Part shown: piece by piece, positions 8,038-16,990 of the stretch
How positions within the stretch are numbered: the stretch's first letter is position 1
Layout: each line of letters starts with the position of its first letter
Assembly (NCBI GenBank): GCA_026003895.1
Contig: BPIC01000008.1
Span: forward strand, 62,001 to 126,000
Source of the DNA: Dehalococcoidia bacterium
GTDB lineage: Bacteria; Chloroflexota; Dehalococcoidia; SpSt-223
DNA: 64,000 nucleotides
Reading direction: 5' to 3'
Program-made: the position numbers and the translations under genes
Notes under the pieces: generated by a model
Database searches by the model: none
What the model was told of the DNA's origin: nothing
What the model saw: only the letters and a program-made list of their open reading frames with translations

Positions 8038-9537
8038 TTAGAGCTGCCGCAGGGCGGCGCGCCGGGCGAGCAGCTTCCAAGGGTTGGTTCCTCCGTTAAC
8101 CGCCGGCGCCGGCTTCTTGACTTGGTGGCCACGGACGTGAGCGACCGCCGCCGCGAGCAGCGCGGCCTCGTCGCGGCGATCGGGGATTTCTTCTGCCAGT
8201 GCTGGCCAGCGTCGGGCGAGAAAACCCGTGTCGAAACGGCCAGACGCGAAGTCCTCGCTCTCCATCAGAATCTGGTGGAACGGAATCGTTGTCCGCACCC
8301 CGACGATCTCATACTCGTCCAGAGCCCTCCGCATTCGGCGGATTGCCTCGTCCCGATCGGCCCCCCAGACGATGAGCTTCGAAAGCAGAGGGTCATAGTC
8401 GACCGTCACGTTCAGTCCTTCGTAGAGGGCGCTGTCGACACGCACGCCGGGGCCGAGCGGCTCGCGCAGCGCCTCGACCACGCCAATCGCGGGCAGGAAG
8501 TTGTTGAACGGGTCTTCTGCCGAAATCCGACATTCGATGGCGTGTCCGCGGGGCCGAATGTCCTCTTGGGTGAAGGACAGCGGTAGGCCGGAGGCGACGC
8601 GGATTTGCTCGCGGACGAGGTCGATGCCGGTGACCAGCTCGGTGACCGGATGCTCGACTTGTAGGCGCGTGTTCATTTCCATGAAGTAGAAGTTGCGATC
8701 GCTGTCGACGAGGAACTCGATCGTCCCAGCGTTGACATAGCCAACGGCGCGCGCTGCCGCAACCGCGGCTTCGCCCATGCGGCGCCGAAGCGCCTCGTCC
8801 ACCACCACTGAGGGTGACTCCTCGACCAGCTTTTGCAGTCGGCGCTGGATCGAGCATTCGCGCTCGCCGAGATAGACACAGTTGCCATGGGAGTCGGCGA
8901 TGATCTGGATCTCGATGTGGCGAGCAGGAGAGACGTAGCGCTCGACGTACACCGTGCCGTCGCCAAACGAGGAAACGGCCTCCGAGACCGCACCGCGCAG
9001 TGCGCTCCCCAAGTCCTCTGGTCGCTCGACGACGCGGACTCCTTTGCCACCGCCGCCGGCGGCCGCCTTCAGGATGATCGGAAAGCCGATCTCGCCGGCG
9101 ATCCGCGCCGCTTGGTCGGCGTCCACACCCTCGAGGGCGCCGGGGACGATCGGGACACCGGCGGCGTGCATGCGGCGGCGGGCAGCGGTTTTCTCGCCCA
9201 TCGCCGCCATCGCCTCTGCCGATGGGCCGATGAAGGTGATCCCGGCCTCAACGCAGGCCGCCGGCAGCACTTCCTTCTCGGAAAGAAAGCCGTAACCGGG
9301 ATGGATGGCGTCTGCGCCCGAGCGCTTCGCGACGTCGATGAGCTTATCGACGCGGAGGTAGCTGTCGCGCGCGAGCGCCGGGCCGATGTGATAGGCCTCG
9401 TCGGCCATCCGAACGTGGAGGGCATCGCGGTCCGGATCGGAATAGACGGCGACCGAGGCGATCCCGAGGTCACGACAGGCACGAATGATGCGGACGGCGA
9501 TCTCGCCGCGGTTGGCAACCAGCACCTTGCGAATCAT
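8038..9537 (-). CDS. accC: biotin carboxylase, acetyl-CoA (or propionyl-CoA) carboxylase subunit
   Basis: 499 residues from ATG 9537. Full biotin carboxylase architecture: N-terminal 'VLVANRGEIAVRIIRACRDLGI', 'HPGYGFLSE', the ATP-grasp glycine loop 'AAAGGGGKGVR', 'EMNTRLQVEHPVTE', and the C-terminal domain with 'GHAIECRISAEDP'. There is no biotinyl carrier domain, so the carrier must be a separate protein; the Lys/Pro/Ala-rich tail after residue 465 is a linker-like extension. It performs ATP-dependent carboxylation of biotin for fatty-acid synthesis or acyl-CoA carboxylation. accB and accD/pccB are not in the window. Confidence 0.93.
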   Translation of the reverse strand: MIRKVLVANRGEIAVRIIRACRDLGIASVAVYSDPDRDALHVRMADEAYHIGPALARDSYLRVDKLIDVAKRSGADAIHPGYGFLSEKEVLPAACVEAGITFIGPSAEAMAAMGEKTAARRRMHAAGVPIVPGALEGVDADQAARIAGEIGFPIILKAAAGGGGKGVRVVERPEDLGSALRGAVSEAVSSFGDGTVYVERYVSPARHIEIQIIADSHGNCVYLGERECSIQRRLQKLVEESPSVVVDEALRRRMGEAAVAAARAVGYVNAGTIEFLVDSDRNFYFMEMNTRLQVEHPVTELVTGIDLVREQIRVASGLPLSFTQEDIRPRGHAIECRISAEDPFNNFLPAIGVVEALREPLGPGVRVDSALYEGLNVTVDYDPLLSKLIVWGADRDEAIRRMRRALDEYEIVGVRTTIPFHQILMESEDFASGRFDTGFLARRWPALAEEIPDRRDEAALLAAAVAHVRGHQVKKPAPAVNGGTNPWKLLARRAALRQL

Positions 9538-9685
9538 GGGAGGCTCCTACGAGCGCATTTGTCCGCAAGGGTAGCACAGTACCTCGGCCCGACCCCGTTT
9601 GCCGAGGTGGCCGGAAGTACGGTTCGGTCGAAAACGTGGGCACCGAGCGCTGCCGCCTCATCGCTTGAGCTTCTGCCCTCACGCG

Positions 9686-10840
9686 TCAGCTGCCGCTCCT
9701 CGGGAGGACGTGCCGCCGCGCCCAGAACGGGGAATCGGGCCAGCGGAGTTCGGCGCGGTAATAGGCGAGACGGCGTGTCAGATACGCAGCATAGCTGGCC
9801 ATGCGCCGGTCCAATTCCACCCCGAGCGCGGAGCAGTCGCCCGCCAGCAGTTGGCACACAAGCTCGCCGGCGCGCCGACCTTCAGCGAGCGCAGTGCCGA
9901 CGCCGTGGGAAGAAAGCGGGTCGTAGGTCGCCGCGGCGTCGCCAACCGCCAACCATCCTCGGCCGCCGGAGGGCGTGAGCAGCGAGCTGCCAGCGGAGAC
10001 GGTCCGCGGCCGACTGGTCACGTTGTAGGGTTTGAGGCGATCAGCGGTGTGGTCCGTTGCCGCCATCGCCGCGCTCCAACCGCCAGCAGAGCGCGCACCG
10101 CGAGCACGCTCCGGATCAGTGAAGAAGGCGAGCGATAAGCGCCCGTCTGGCAGCAGAGCGCTATACCACCAGCCATCGGGGACGGCCTCGACGAGCGTGG
10201 TTGTGTCTTCGATTGGCGCGTCAATCGGGTGGAGGAACGCGACGAGCGCGATTTGGTGGTCAAGAACGCGCCGCCGCGCCCCAAGCTGGCGGGCCAACGC
10301 TGCCCGCCGCCCCGTCGCGTCGACCACGAACTCGGCCTGCAGCGTCCCAGCATCGGTGGCAACCACCCAGCCGCCCGGCCCGCCGCCAAGGCTGCTCACG
10401 CTACCGCGCAGCAATCGGACGCCGGCGCGTTCGGCCGCGCGGCGGAGCTGTTGATCAAAGGCGACGCGATCGAGATGCCAGCCGGTCCCCCACGGCTCTC
10501 GGAGGAAGGCGTGCTCCCCAAGCCACCTGCTCCCCCACGCGGCGCGGTTGCCGGCCGACGGGAGGGGCCGGCTCGCGAGAAATGCTTCCCAAACGCCCGT
10601 CTGGTGCAGCAGGGGCGTAACGCTCGGCGCGAGGCTATCGCCCACGCGGTCGCCGGCGATGTGCTCCGGATCGACGAGGATGACCGGTATACCAGCGCGT
10701 GCCAGACTGATCGCCGTAGCCGTGCCTGCCGGGCCTCCCCCGGCAACCAGAACGTTCAGGAGTGTGACCCGCTCGGGTCGCGAAACGGACCGGGGCCGGG
10801 CCAGCTTGGCAAGCTTCGGCCGGTCTCGACCCACATCCAC
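9686..10840 (-). CDS. lodB: FAD-dependent oxidoreductase, LodB-like maturase of the adjacent quinocofactor oxidase
   Basis: About 384 residues. The flavin-binding 'VLVAGGGPAGTATAISLARAG' is followed by 'GWHLDRVAFDQQLRRAAERAG', 'VVDATGRRA' and the second flavin motif 'AVGDAAATYDPLSSHGVGTAL', the pattern of tryptophan-halogenase-like and geranylgeranyl-reductase-like monooxygenases. Its start overlaps the 3' end of the LodA-like gene. No ATG is available; GTG at 10840 or 10834, or a CTG near 10763 beside the LodA stop, are the options, and no Shine-Dalgarno site decides. In characterised systems LodB hydroxylates a Trp of LodA to build cysteine tryptophylquinone, so the tight pairing supports that role. 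Confidence 0.8.
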   Translation of the reverse strand: MDVGRDRPKLAKLARPRSVSRPERVTLLNVLVAGGGPAGTATAISLARAGIPVILVDPEHIAGDRVGDSLAPSVTPLLHQTGVWEAFLASRPLPSAGNRAAWGSRWLGEHAFLREPWGTGWHLDRVAFDQQLRRAAERAGVRLLRGSVSSLGGGPGGWVVATDAGTLQAEFVVDATGRRAALARQLGARRRVLDHQIALVAFLHPIDAPIEDTTTLVEAVPDGWWYSALLPDGRLSLAFFTDPERARGARSAGGWSAAMAATDHTADRLKPYNVTSRPRTVSAGSSLLTPSGGRGWLAVGDAAATYDPLSSHGVGTALAEGRRAGELVCQLLAGDCSALGVELDRRMASYAAYLTRRLAYYRAELRWPDSPFWARRHVLPRSGS

Positions 10841-12672
10841 GATGGGAACGGCGCTCCCGGTCCTCGCTGGCGCGTCACCACGCCGTACCGCCACCATTGG
10901 TCGACAAATTGGTTGATATGGGTGAGCGCGTCGATTTGTCCCCACCGCGGGTACGGTTGCCAGCGGTCGCGCGTGACAAATGCACGCTGACGCTCTCCAA
11001 GCGGCGCGAGCACGTTGAGGACCGTCTGGTAGTTTTCCCAGCTCAACACGTCGTTCGGGACGCGCGCCGGCCAAAATGCTGGCAAGTAGTCGTCGATCTC
11101 CGGCTGGTACGCCGCGAGGCAACTGGACGTGTCGGTTTGCCACGGCACGGCCATCCAGCGGGTGATGTCGCCCGGACCGCTGGCGGCGAGCGGGCCGTTC
11201 GAGGCAAGCGCAACCTCGCTGGTCAGCACGGGCCCCCAGTCTGGCTCTGGGCCGCTGCGCCGTCGCAACCGGAACGGCGCCGCATACAGGCTGGGGTGGC
11301 GCATCGGCCATGTCATCTCACAGCCAGGATGAAAGGGGCCGCCGAGGCAGTCGTCGAGCGCGGCCCGGTCGAGCGCAGCCGGCTGCTCCGAGATCGGCAC
11401 GTCGTCGATCCGTTGGGGAACGATCAGACCGCCCGCCGGCCAGTCGGCATCGAAGTCGCCGGCCGCCCATTGCTCCAGCCAGCCATATTGCCGGGGAAGC
11501 ACCGCCATCCAGACGCGCGGGTTCGGATGATCGAATGAGGTCGCGTCGCCGTAGTAGGGCGGCAGGGCGGTGCCCTCGAAGGTCACATACGACGGGTTGC
11601 GGAACCGCCGGAACACCTCGGTTCGGAGAAATCGACTGGCGGGCGAGGGATCGGCGAGCCGGGCGAAATTTTCCGGCGCGAGAAAATTCGAAGCTGCGCC
11701 CCAGCCGAAGTCGCGGGCAAAGCCGGCGTTCACCCACTGGTGCAGGACATGGCGTTCTAGCAGAGGATAGATTTGGCGAGTAAACGACGGCCGCGACGGG
11801 GTGCGCTCAGGTTCCAGCCGGGCGGCGACATCGAACAGTACGTCGTACATGGTCACGACGCCCTGCAGGCCTGGACCAAAGTTCGGCGGAGCCACCACGA
11901 CCCACGCACCCTCGGCGTGGAGCTCGCGGCCGTCGAGTCGCACTACGGCATCGACCGGCCCGTCCGAGACGTCGTCGTGCCACCCATCGTTGTTGGCGAA
12001 GGTGACGGCGGCGGTGCCCGGTACGGCGGGTCCGGAGTGTCCCATCCCGCCAAGCACGAGCAGCCGTCCGGCAGAGTCGGTGCGCAGCTCACCCAACGGA
12101 ACGGGCGTTCCGAAGAACCGACCGCTGTCGAACAGGTACGGTGGGGCGCCGCCGTCGATGTTCGTGTTCCGGCCGGCGATGCTCCGCGGACCGGGGTCGA
12201 TGACGAGTTGGGAACGGTCGGCAACCGTGGCGTTGCGCAGCGGGTTTGCGATCGTCGGCTGACCGTAGGTCCCGTTCAGCTCGCTGATGTCGAGCGGCTG
12301 GGTGAACTCGTACCAAGCTGCTTTCCGGTTAGCGAGCCGGACGGTCCACGTGATCTCCGCGTCCTCGGCGGTAATCTCCTGTACGACCTGGCCATTCCGA
12401 TCGAGGCCGTAGATGCGGAACCGGGCGGCTTGACGCTTCATCCGGCCGGCGGAGTCTTTGAATCCGCCGTCTGGCCACGGGTAACTTCCCGGCACTTCTG
12501 GACCGACAAAGATCCCCGTTGGGCTGTTGCCGACGCGGGCGATCCCGATTGCCGGGTGGATGACGCACTTAACGATCGCAGAATCGGCAGCGGCGGCGCG
12601 GCCGCGGCTGGTTGCAGCAGCGACCATGCCAAACGCAGCGTAGCGCAACACCTCGCGGCGAGACGGTCTCAT
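10756..12672 (-). CDS. lodA: LodA/GoxA-like CTQ-dependent amine/amino-acid oxidase with Tat signal
   Basis: 638 residues from ATG 12672. Residues 1-29 look like a Tat signal: SRREVLR followed by a hydrophobic stretch and an Ala-rich cleavage region. The mature part starts 'VIHPAIGIARVGNSP', typical of LodA-like proteins. It contains 'GGMGHSGP', 'NNDGWHDDVSDGPV', 'GTALPPYYGDATSFDHPNP', and 'LGGPFHPGCEMTWPMRHP'. Near residues 504-541 is 'RWMAVPWQTDTSSC' and 'PAFWPARVPN'; Cys518 and Trp534 are my best candidates for the cysteine tryptophylquinone pair, not proven. The enzyme would oxidise lysine, glycine or another amine to an aldehyde with release of ammonia and hydrogen peroxide. Confidence 0.88.
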   Translation of the reverse strand: MRPSRREVLRYAAFGMVAAATSRGRAAAADSAIVKCVIHPAIGIARVGNSPTGIFVGPEVPGSYPWPDGGFKDSAGRMKRQAARFRIYGLDRNGQVVQEITAEDAEITWTVRLANRKAAWYEFTQPLDISELNGTYGQPTIANPLRNATVADRSQLVIDPGPRSIAGRNTNIDGGAPPYLFDSGRFFGTPVPLGELRTDSAGRLLVLGGMGHSGPAVPGTAAVTFANNDGWHDDVSDGPVDAVVRLDGRELHAEGAWVVVAPPNFGPGLQGVVTMYDVLFDVAARLEPERTPSRPSFTRQIYPLLERHVLHQWVNAGFARDFGWGAASNFLAPENFARLADPSPASRFLRTEVFRRFRNPSYVTFEGTALPPYYGDATSFDHPNPRVWMAVLPRQYGWLEQWAAGDFDADWPAGGLIVPQRIDDVPISEQPAALDRAALDDCLGGPFHPGCEMTWPMRHPSLYAAPFRLRRRSGPEPDWGPVLTSEVALASNGPLAASGPGDITRWMAVPWQTDTSSCLAAYQPEIDDYLPAFWPARVPNDVLSWENYQTVLNVLAPLGERQRAFVTRDRWQPYPRWGQIDALTHINQFVDQWWRYGVVTRQRGPGAPFPSWMWVETGRSLPSWPGPGPFRDPSGSHS

Positions 12673-12767
12673 CCCGGTCTAGGGTACCTCAAGAAGGGAT
12701 CGGAGTGCCTTCAACTCCCGAACCGAGTCGCTCCCGGATGCTACGATGGACCCGACAGGGAGGGAAG

Positions 12768-14489
12768 ATGCGCCGACCTATCACCATCGCGACAACCCAA
12801 TACACCGTTGGCATCGACCGTGAGGCGAACCTGCTGGCGATCTTGCAGCGCATCGACGAGGCTGCCGACCACGGCGCGGACCTCGTCCTCTTTCCCGAGT
12901 TCACCAACCACGCCACGTGGTATCGCGACCAAGACCATTGCTGGGAGGTCGCGGTCGACGAGGATGGGCGATGGGTCGGCGCCATCCGCGAGCGCGCCAA
13001 AGCGCGGCGCATCTGGGTGGCCTTCAACGCTGCCACGCGCGGTCCGCGGCCGACCGTCTACGACCAGAACTACCTGATCAACCGGCAGGGGGAGCTGGTT
13101 GGCACGGTGCGCAAGAAGGTGCTGATCGGCTCGGAGAACGACTTCATGACGAAGGACGACGTTGAGCCGGAGGTGTTCGACACCGAGCTGGGCCGGATTG
13201 GGTTCACGACCTGCATGGACGGGGTGCTGCCGGAGACGGCGCGGACGGTGGCGGTGAAGGGAGCCCAAATCATCCTCGATTCGCTCAACTCGCACGCGCG
13301 GGATGAGGGGGCGCTCCATGTGCCGGTGCGGGCGGCGGAAAATGGCGTCTTTCTCGTCTCCAGTTGCAAGTCGGGTCCGCTCATTCCTCTCGAACTGTTC
13401 ACGGGGTTTCGCAACCGCGTTCCCATGGCGGAACATCTGATCCACGCGCCGGGCGAAAGCCAAATCGTCGATCCGCGCGGCCGAGTGCGCGCCAAAGGTG
13501 GCTGGCGGACGGACGAAATCGTGTATGCCACGATCGATCCGTCTGAGGCGGACGAGAAGCGGCTGCCGGGGCTTGGGGATTTGCTGGCGGACCGCCGGCC
13601 GGAGGTGTATGGCCTCCTTGCGCTTCCCAACGAACAACTGCCGCTCGTCGTGAACCCCAGCACTCGCGAGGTTGATCCCTTCATCGCCGCGGCAATTCAG
13701 ACCGAGACCGACCCGACTGTCGAATATGCCGTCCTCCGCGGGCTGGACGTTGTTGAAGAGGCGGCCGACCGTGGCGCCAAGCTGATCGTCTTGCCGGAGC
13801 TGTATCCGTTCGAGGAGGGAGCAGTTGCCAGTGACCCGGCAGCAGCGGCTGCGGTCAGTCGCGACGTCGCACGTCGAATTGCCGCGCTGGCGGCGGAACG
13901 CGATCTACATGTGGTGGCGTCGCTGGTCGAAGAGGCAGACGGCCGCTTTCATCACACCACGTTCCTTTGGTCGCCGGCGGGCGAAATCGGCCGATACCGG
14001 CAAGTGCATATCCGCGAGACGGACCGCAGTTGGGCCACGCCGGGCGACCGGTTCGTTACCTTCGACACCGCCCTTGGGCGGATCGGTCTGATGTCCGGCT
14101 ACGACGGGTTGTTTGTCGAGTCGGCGCGGATCCTCGCTAGCATGGGAGCGGACCTGATCGCCTATTCCACCTGTTGGCGCGTCGAATGGGAGCCCCGGTT
14201 GGCTGTCCGTGAGCGCGCTGCCGAGAATCACGTCACCATCGTGGCAGCGAACCGGGCGGACTCGCCGATTGGCCGCGGCGCCATCATCGCGACCGTGCCG
14301 CGCTTTCCGGTGCCGTGGCGTGGCCGGCTTAACCCGGCGGATCTCACCGAATCGTCACCGGGGATCGAGACCTTTGTTCGGCAGACCGTTGACCCTGTTG
14401 CCAGCCGGAACAAGCTCATGGTTCCCCAGACGGATGCGATCTTCAATCGGCGTGCCGAACTGCACGGTCCGCTGGTCGCACGGCGTTAG
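12768..14489 (+). CDS. tandem carbon-nitrogen hydrolase (two nitrilase domains, second degenerate)
   Basis: 573 residues from ATG 12768 (GGGAGGG just upstream). Domain 1 (~1-290) has the complete triad: Glu44 in 'LFPEF', Lys116 in 'VRKKVL', Cys149 in 'TTCMDG'. Domain 2 (~310-560) keeps the Glu (Glu344, 'LPELYPF'), but the Lys position is Gln412 ('YRQVHI') and the Cys position is Gly444 ('SGYDGLFVE'). Single-domain members are about 260-320 residues, so this is a fused pair in which only the first half can be catalytic. It is divergent from lodA with 95 bases between, and ends in a 4-base overlap with the convergent VOC gene. The amide or nitrile substrate is unknown. Confidence 0.87.
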   Translation: MRRPITIATTQYTVGIDREANLLAILQRIDEAADHGADLVLFPEFTNHATWYRDQDHCWEVAVDEDGRWVGAIRERAKARRIWVAFNAATRGPRPTVYDQNYLINRQGELVGTVRKKVLIGSENDFMTKDDVEPEVFDTELGRIGFTTCMDGVLPETARTVAVKGAQIILDSLNSHARDEGALHVPVRAAENGVFLVSSCKSGPLIPLELFTGFRNRVPMAEHLIHAPGESQIVDPRGRVRAKGGWRTDEIVYATIDPSEADEKRLPGLGDLLADRRPEVYGLLALPNEQLPLVVNPSTREVDPFIAAAIQTETDPTVEYAVLRGLDVVEEAADRGAKLIVLPELYPFEEGAVASDPAAAAAVSRDVARRIAALAAERDLHVVASLVEEADGRFHHTTFLWSPAGEIGRYRQVHIRETDRSWATPGDRFVTFDTALGRIGLMSGYDGLFVESARILASMGADLIAYSTCWRVEWEPRLAVRERAAENHVTIVAANRADSPIGRGAIIATVPRFPVPWRGRLNPADLTESSPGIETFVRQTVDPVASRNKLMVPQTDAIFNRRAELHGPLVARR

Positions 14490-15415
14490 CGTTGCCAGAG
14501 CTCGATTAGCAGGCCGCTGCTGTCCACAACCGACGCGGCCCGTCGTTGTCGGCCGACTGGATCGGTCAGCTCGGTGGGCGGGCAGAGGAGCGTTGCGCCG
14601 AAGCTGGCGAGCCGGCCGATCGCGGGCTCGAGGTCGTTGACCGCGAACCCGACTTGAAGCATCCCGGCGGCGGGTGGTCGGGCCCGTGCGGTGTAGTCCT
14701 CAGAGTGCACTCCTTCGTAGTGGACCAGCTCGATCCTCCCAAACGGGGTATCGCCCGCCAAAATTGAGATGTCCAATCCGGCCCCGGGAGGGAGGCCGAT
14801 CATTCGCTCGATGTCCGGTCCAGCCAGCCGATTGTGCATCGCCATCGGGATGCCAAGGCCTTCCGAGAACAGGCGCACCCCACGGTCCATGTCGCCGAGT
14901 GTGAGCACCCACTGGGTTACGCCGGCGAACCCGCGCGGCGAAAATGGCAGCCTGCTTCCCGATTCGGTCTCGAGCAACACGACGTTCACCCCGTCGGGAC
15001 CAATCATCTGCACTTCTTTAATCAAATGACCGTCGTGCTCGTAGACGACCGGCTCGGAGCGGAACGCGTAGCCGACCTCGGAGAGGGTCTGGTAGGCCTG
15101 CGCGAGGTCGCGCGTCTCAAAGTCGAGGTTTTTGGGCGAGTAGTCGTAGGGCCGAGCGTCTTTGCGGACAGGCTCGCCAGTCTGCTCACCGAACGAAACA
15201 AGCCGAATCAGGCCGTATTCTTGAGTCGGCGAGCCAAGCGTCACGGCTGTCGCGCCGAACGACGAGGAGGAGAGGCCCCACAGCGCGAGTTCGCCGGAAG
15301 GGACTGCCTCCGGCCCGCGACGAAGGTCGAGGCCGAGGTGGTCGCGGTACAGCCGCAGCGCCGCTTCGAAGTCGCGGGCGCCGACGACGATGTGCTGAAC
15401 CCCGATGGCGCTCAT
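14486..15415 (-). CDS. VOC-family (glyoxalase/dioxygenase-like) protein, two VOC modules
   Basis: 309 residues. Two VOC halves are visible: 'GVQHIVVGARDFEAALRLYRDHLGL' begins the first and 'GVTQWVLTLGDMDRGVRLFSEGLGI' the second near residue 165. In the second, the usual first metal His is Gln. The pair resembles ring-cleaving dioxygenases and glyoxalases, but the metal set is incomplete, so catalysis is uncertain. ATG 15415 overlaps the stop of the NTF2-like gene in an ATGA arrangement, so the two are one operon. Confidence 0.85.
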   Translation of the reverse strand: MSAIGVQHIVVGARDFEAALRLYRDHLGLDLRRGPEAVPSGELALWGLSSSSFGATAVTLGSPTQEYGLIRLVSFGEQTGEPVRKDARPYDYSPKNLDFETRDLAQAYQTLSEVGYAFRSEPVVYEHDGHLIKEVQMIGPDGVNVVLLETESGSRLPFSPRGFAGVTQWVLTLGDMDRGVRLFSEGLGIPMAMHNRLAGPDIERMIGLPPGAGLDISILAGDTPFGRIELVHYEGVHSEDYTARARPPAAGMLQVGFAVNDLEPAIGRLASFGATLLCPPTELTDPVGRQRRAASVVDSSGLLIELWQR

Positions 15416-15822
15416 GCCGAAACCTCAGAGCCGGTCGACTGGCGGGTAAGGACACCGCTCTCGGCGAGGTCGTTCCAGACGTCCTGCTCCTCGATCAAGC
15501 CGTCGCGAAGCACGAACCGGTCAAGGTAGCGGACGCCTGAGAAGGGCACGCCATGAAGGTTCTCGCCAAAGAGCGTTCCCGCGCTATAGACAACGGTTGC
15601 ACCATCTTCGCGCTGAAACACTTCATACCGTTCGCGCACCTTGTCGCACCAGCGATAGCGCCCGCTGGCATTGGCGACGAGCTCCTGCAGCGAATGGAAG
15701 GTGATGCCGGGTGGAAACGTCATTCGAACCGTCGGCGCGAGATACGCCTGCGCCTCGGTGAGGTTTCGCTCGGCCATCAATCGCAGAAAGGTGTCGACGC
15801 GGGTGATCGGGTCGTCGGTCAT
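15412..15822 (-). CDS. NTF2/SnoaL-like protein
   Basis: 136 residues from ATG 15822, chosen because GGAGG lies 5 bases upstream; an earlier in-frame start at 15840 lacks one. The pattern 'RVDTFLRLMAERNLTEAQAYLAPTVRMTFP' then 'RYRWCDKVRERYEVF' and a C-terminal 'RDGLIEEQDVWND' is the NTF2-like cone fold used by SnoaL-type isomerases and many uncharacterised proteins. It is co-transcribed and overlaps by four bases with the VOC gene, suggesting both act on the same small organic substrate. Confidence 0.75.
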   Translation of the reverse strand: MTDDPITRVDTFLRLMAERNLTEAQAYLAPTVRMTFPPGITFHSLQELVANASGRYRWCDKVRERYEVFQREDGATVVYSAGTLFGENLHGVPFSGVRYLDRFVLRDGLIEEQDVWNDLAESGVLTRQSTGSEVSA

Positions 15823-15904
15823 CCGTCCCTCCGTGACCATGATACCTCGGGACTCTCGGATTCGTCGTTGCCGGCCGATGCAAATGCTAAGGAGTGTTGC
15901 ACCG

Positions 15905-16765
15905 ATGGAGAGGACCTTGCGCGAACCGTTGTCGTTGCACCGGTCGGTCCATCAACGAGTCGAACTGCCACGGTCGGGGACTGCCCTCGCCCGAGGGATC
16001 CTCGCTGCAGCGGCGCTACTGCTTTGTCTCCTCGCGCTTGCGTTTTGGATGCGCTGGCCCATCATCGGTCTCATCTGGCCGGCGCCGGTGACCAACGGGA
16101 CGTTCCTCGCTGCCATCGCGGCGAGCATCGCTGCACCGGTGCTGTTCATCGTGTGGACTGGTGACTTTGGGGCAGTGCGGGCCGGCGCGGTGACGCTCGG
16201 GGCGATCTACGCTGGCTTCGTGCTCGCGTCACTGCCTCCGCTGGCGGTAGGCAATTCGGCCTTCACGCCGTTTGTCGTCGTTTCGGCGATCGCAGTCGCC
16301 GGTAACGTGCTCATGTTCCGCTGGGCCCGTGCCTACCCGGAGCGCGAGCAACAAGCGACTCCGTCGGCGGTGCTCTGGTTCTTTGCCATCTCGTCGATCA
16401 TGTTGGTCGTGCCCGGCGTGGCGGCGCTGCTCGGGACCGACCTGATGCCAAGCCCACAGCCGATCGAGACGTTGCGGCTTTACGGTGCGATCTATGCTGG
16501 CGCCGGAGCGTTCTTCCTCTGGGGCATCGCGCGTCCAACGTGGTCGAATGCTCGGCTGGTCCTCATTGCCTTCTTGGTGTACGACGCTCTCCGTTTGACC
16601 GTTCTCCCCGAAATCCTCCCACGGATGCTTGCCAACCCAGCTGGGACGCGCACGGCGTCGTGGATCTACTGGGGCGCGGTGATCGCTAGCGCGCTGTTCT
16701 GCGTAGTGTTCTTGATGATGGCGACGCTCCACCGTAGGCGCGGCCATCGGATCAATCGTTCGTGA
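15905..16765 (+). CDS. integral membrane protein of unknown function
   Basis: 286 residues from ATG 15905 with AAGGAG ten bases upstream. A charged N-terminus of about 35 residues is followed by roughly seven hydrophobic segments ('ILAAAALLLCLLALAFW', 'FLAAIAASIAAPVLFIVW', 'VTLGAIYAGFVLASL', 'FVVVSAIAVAGNVLMF', 'LWFFAISSIMLVVPGVA', 'LYGAIYAGAGAFFLW', 'ALFCVVFLMMA') and a basic tail. No family motif recognised. It is divergent from the VOC/NTF2 operon and upstream of the GGDEF gene. Confidence 0.8.
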   Translation: MERTLREPLSLHRSVHQRVELPRSGTALARGILAAAALLLCLLALAFWMRWPIIGLIWPAPVTNGTFLAAIAASIAAPVLFIVWTGDFGAVRAGAVTLGAIYAGFVLASLPPLAVGNSAFTPFVVVSAIAVAGNVLMFRWARAYPEREQQATPSAVLWFFAISSIMLVVPGVAALLGTDLMPSPQPIETLRLYGAIYAGAGAFFLWGIARPTWSNARLVLIAFLVYDALRLTVLPEILPRMLANPAGTRTASWIYWGAVIASALFCVVFLMMATLHRRRGHRINRS

Positions 16766-16990
16766 ATAGTTTGTGGACGGCGGGAAATAGCCCATGTTTC
16801 CTAAAATATTCCTCGTAGGCGAGCATGAGTTACCACGTCCCGTCGAGGGACGGGTAGGACTTCTTTGCGGCTGCCCAATCACTGCCCGTCCGTCGAAAAT
16901 TCAAGTACGAGGCGCCCCGAGCTCGCAGCGCTCATCCTATCCCGTCGTCTATTCGTAGTCGGCTCTTTGCGTCGGAGGAGACTGTTGGCG

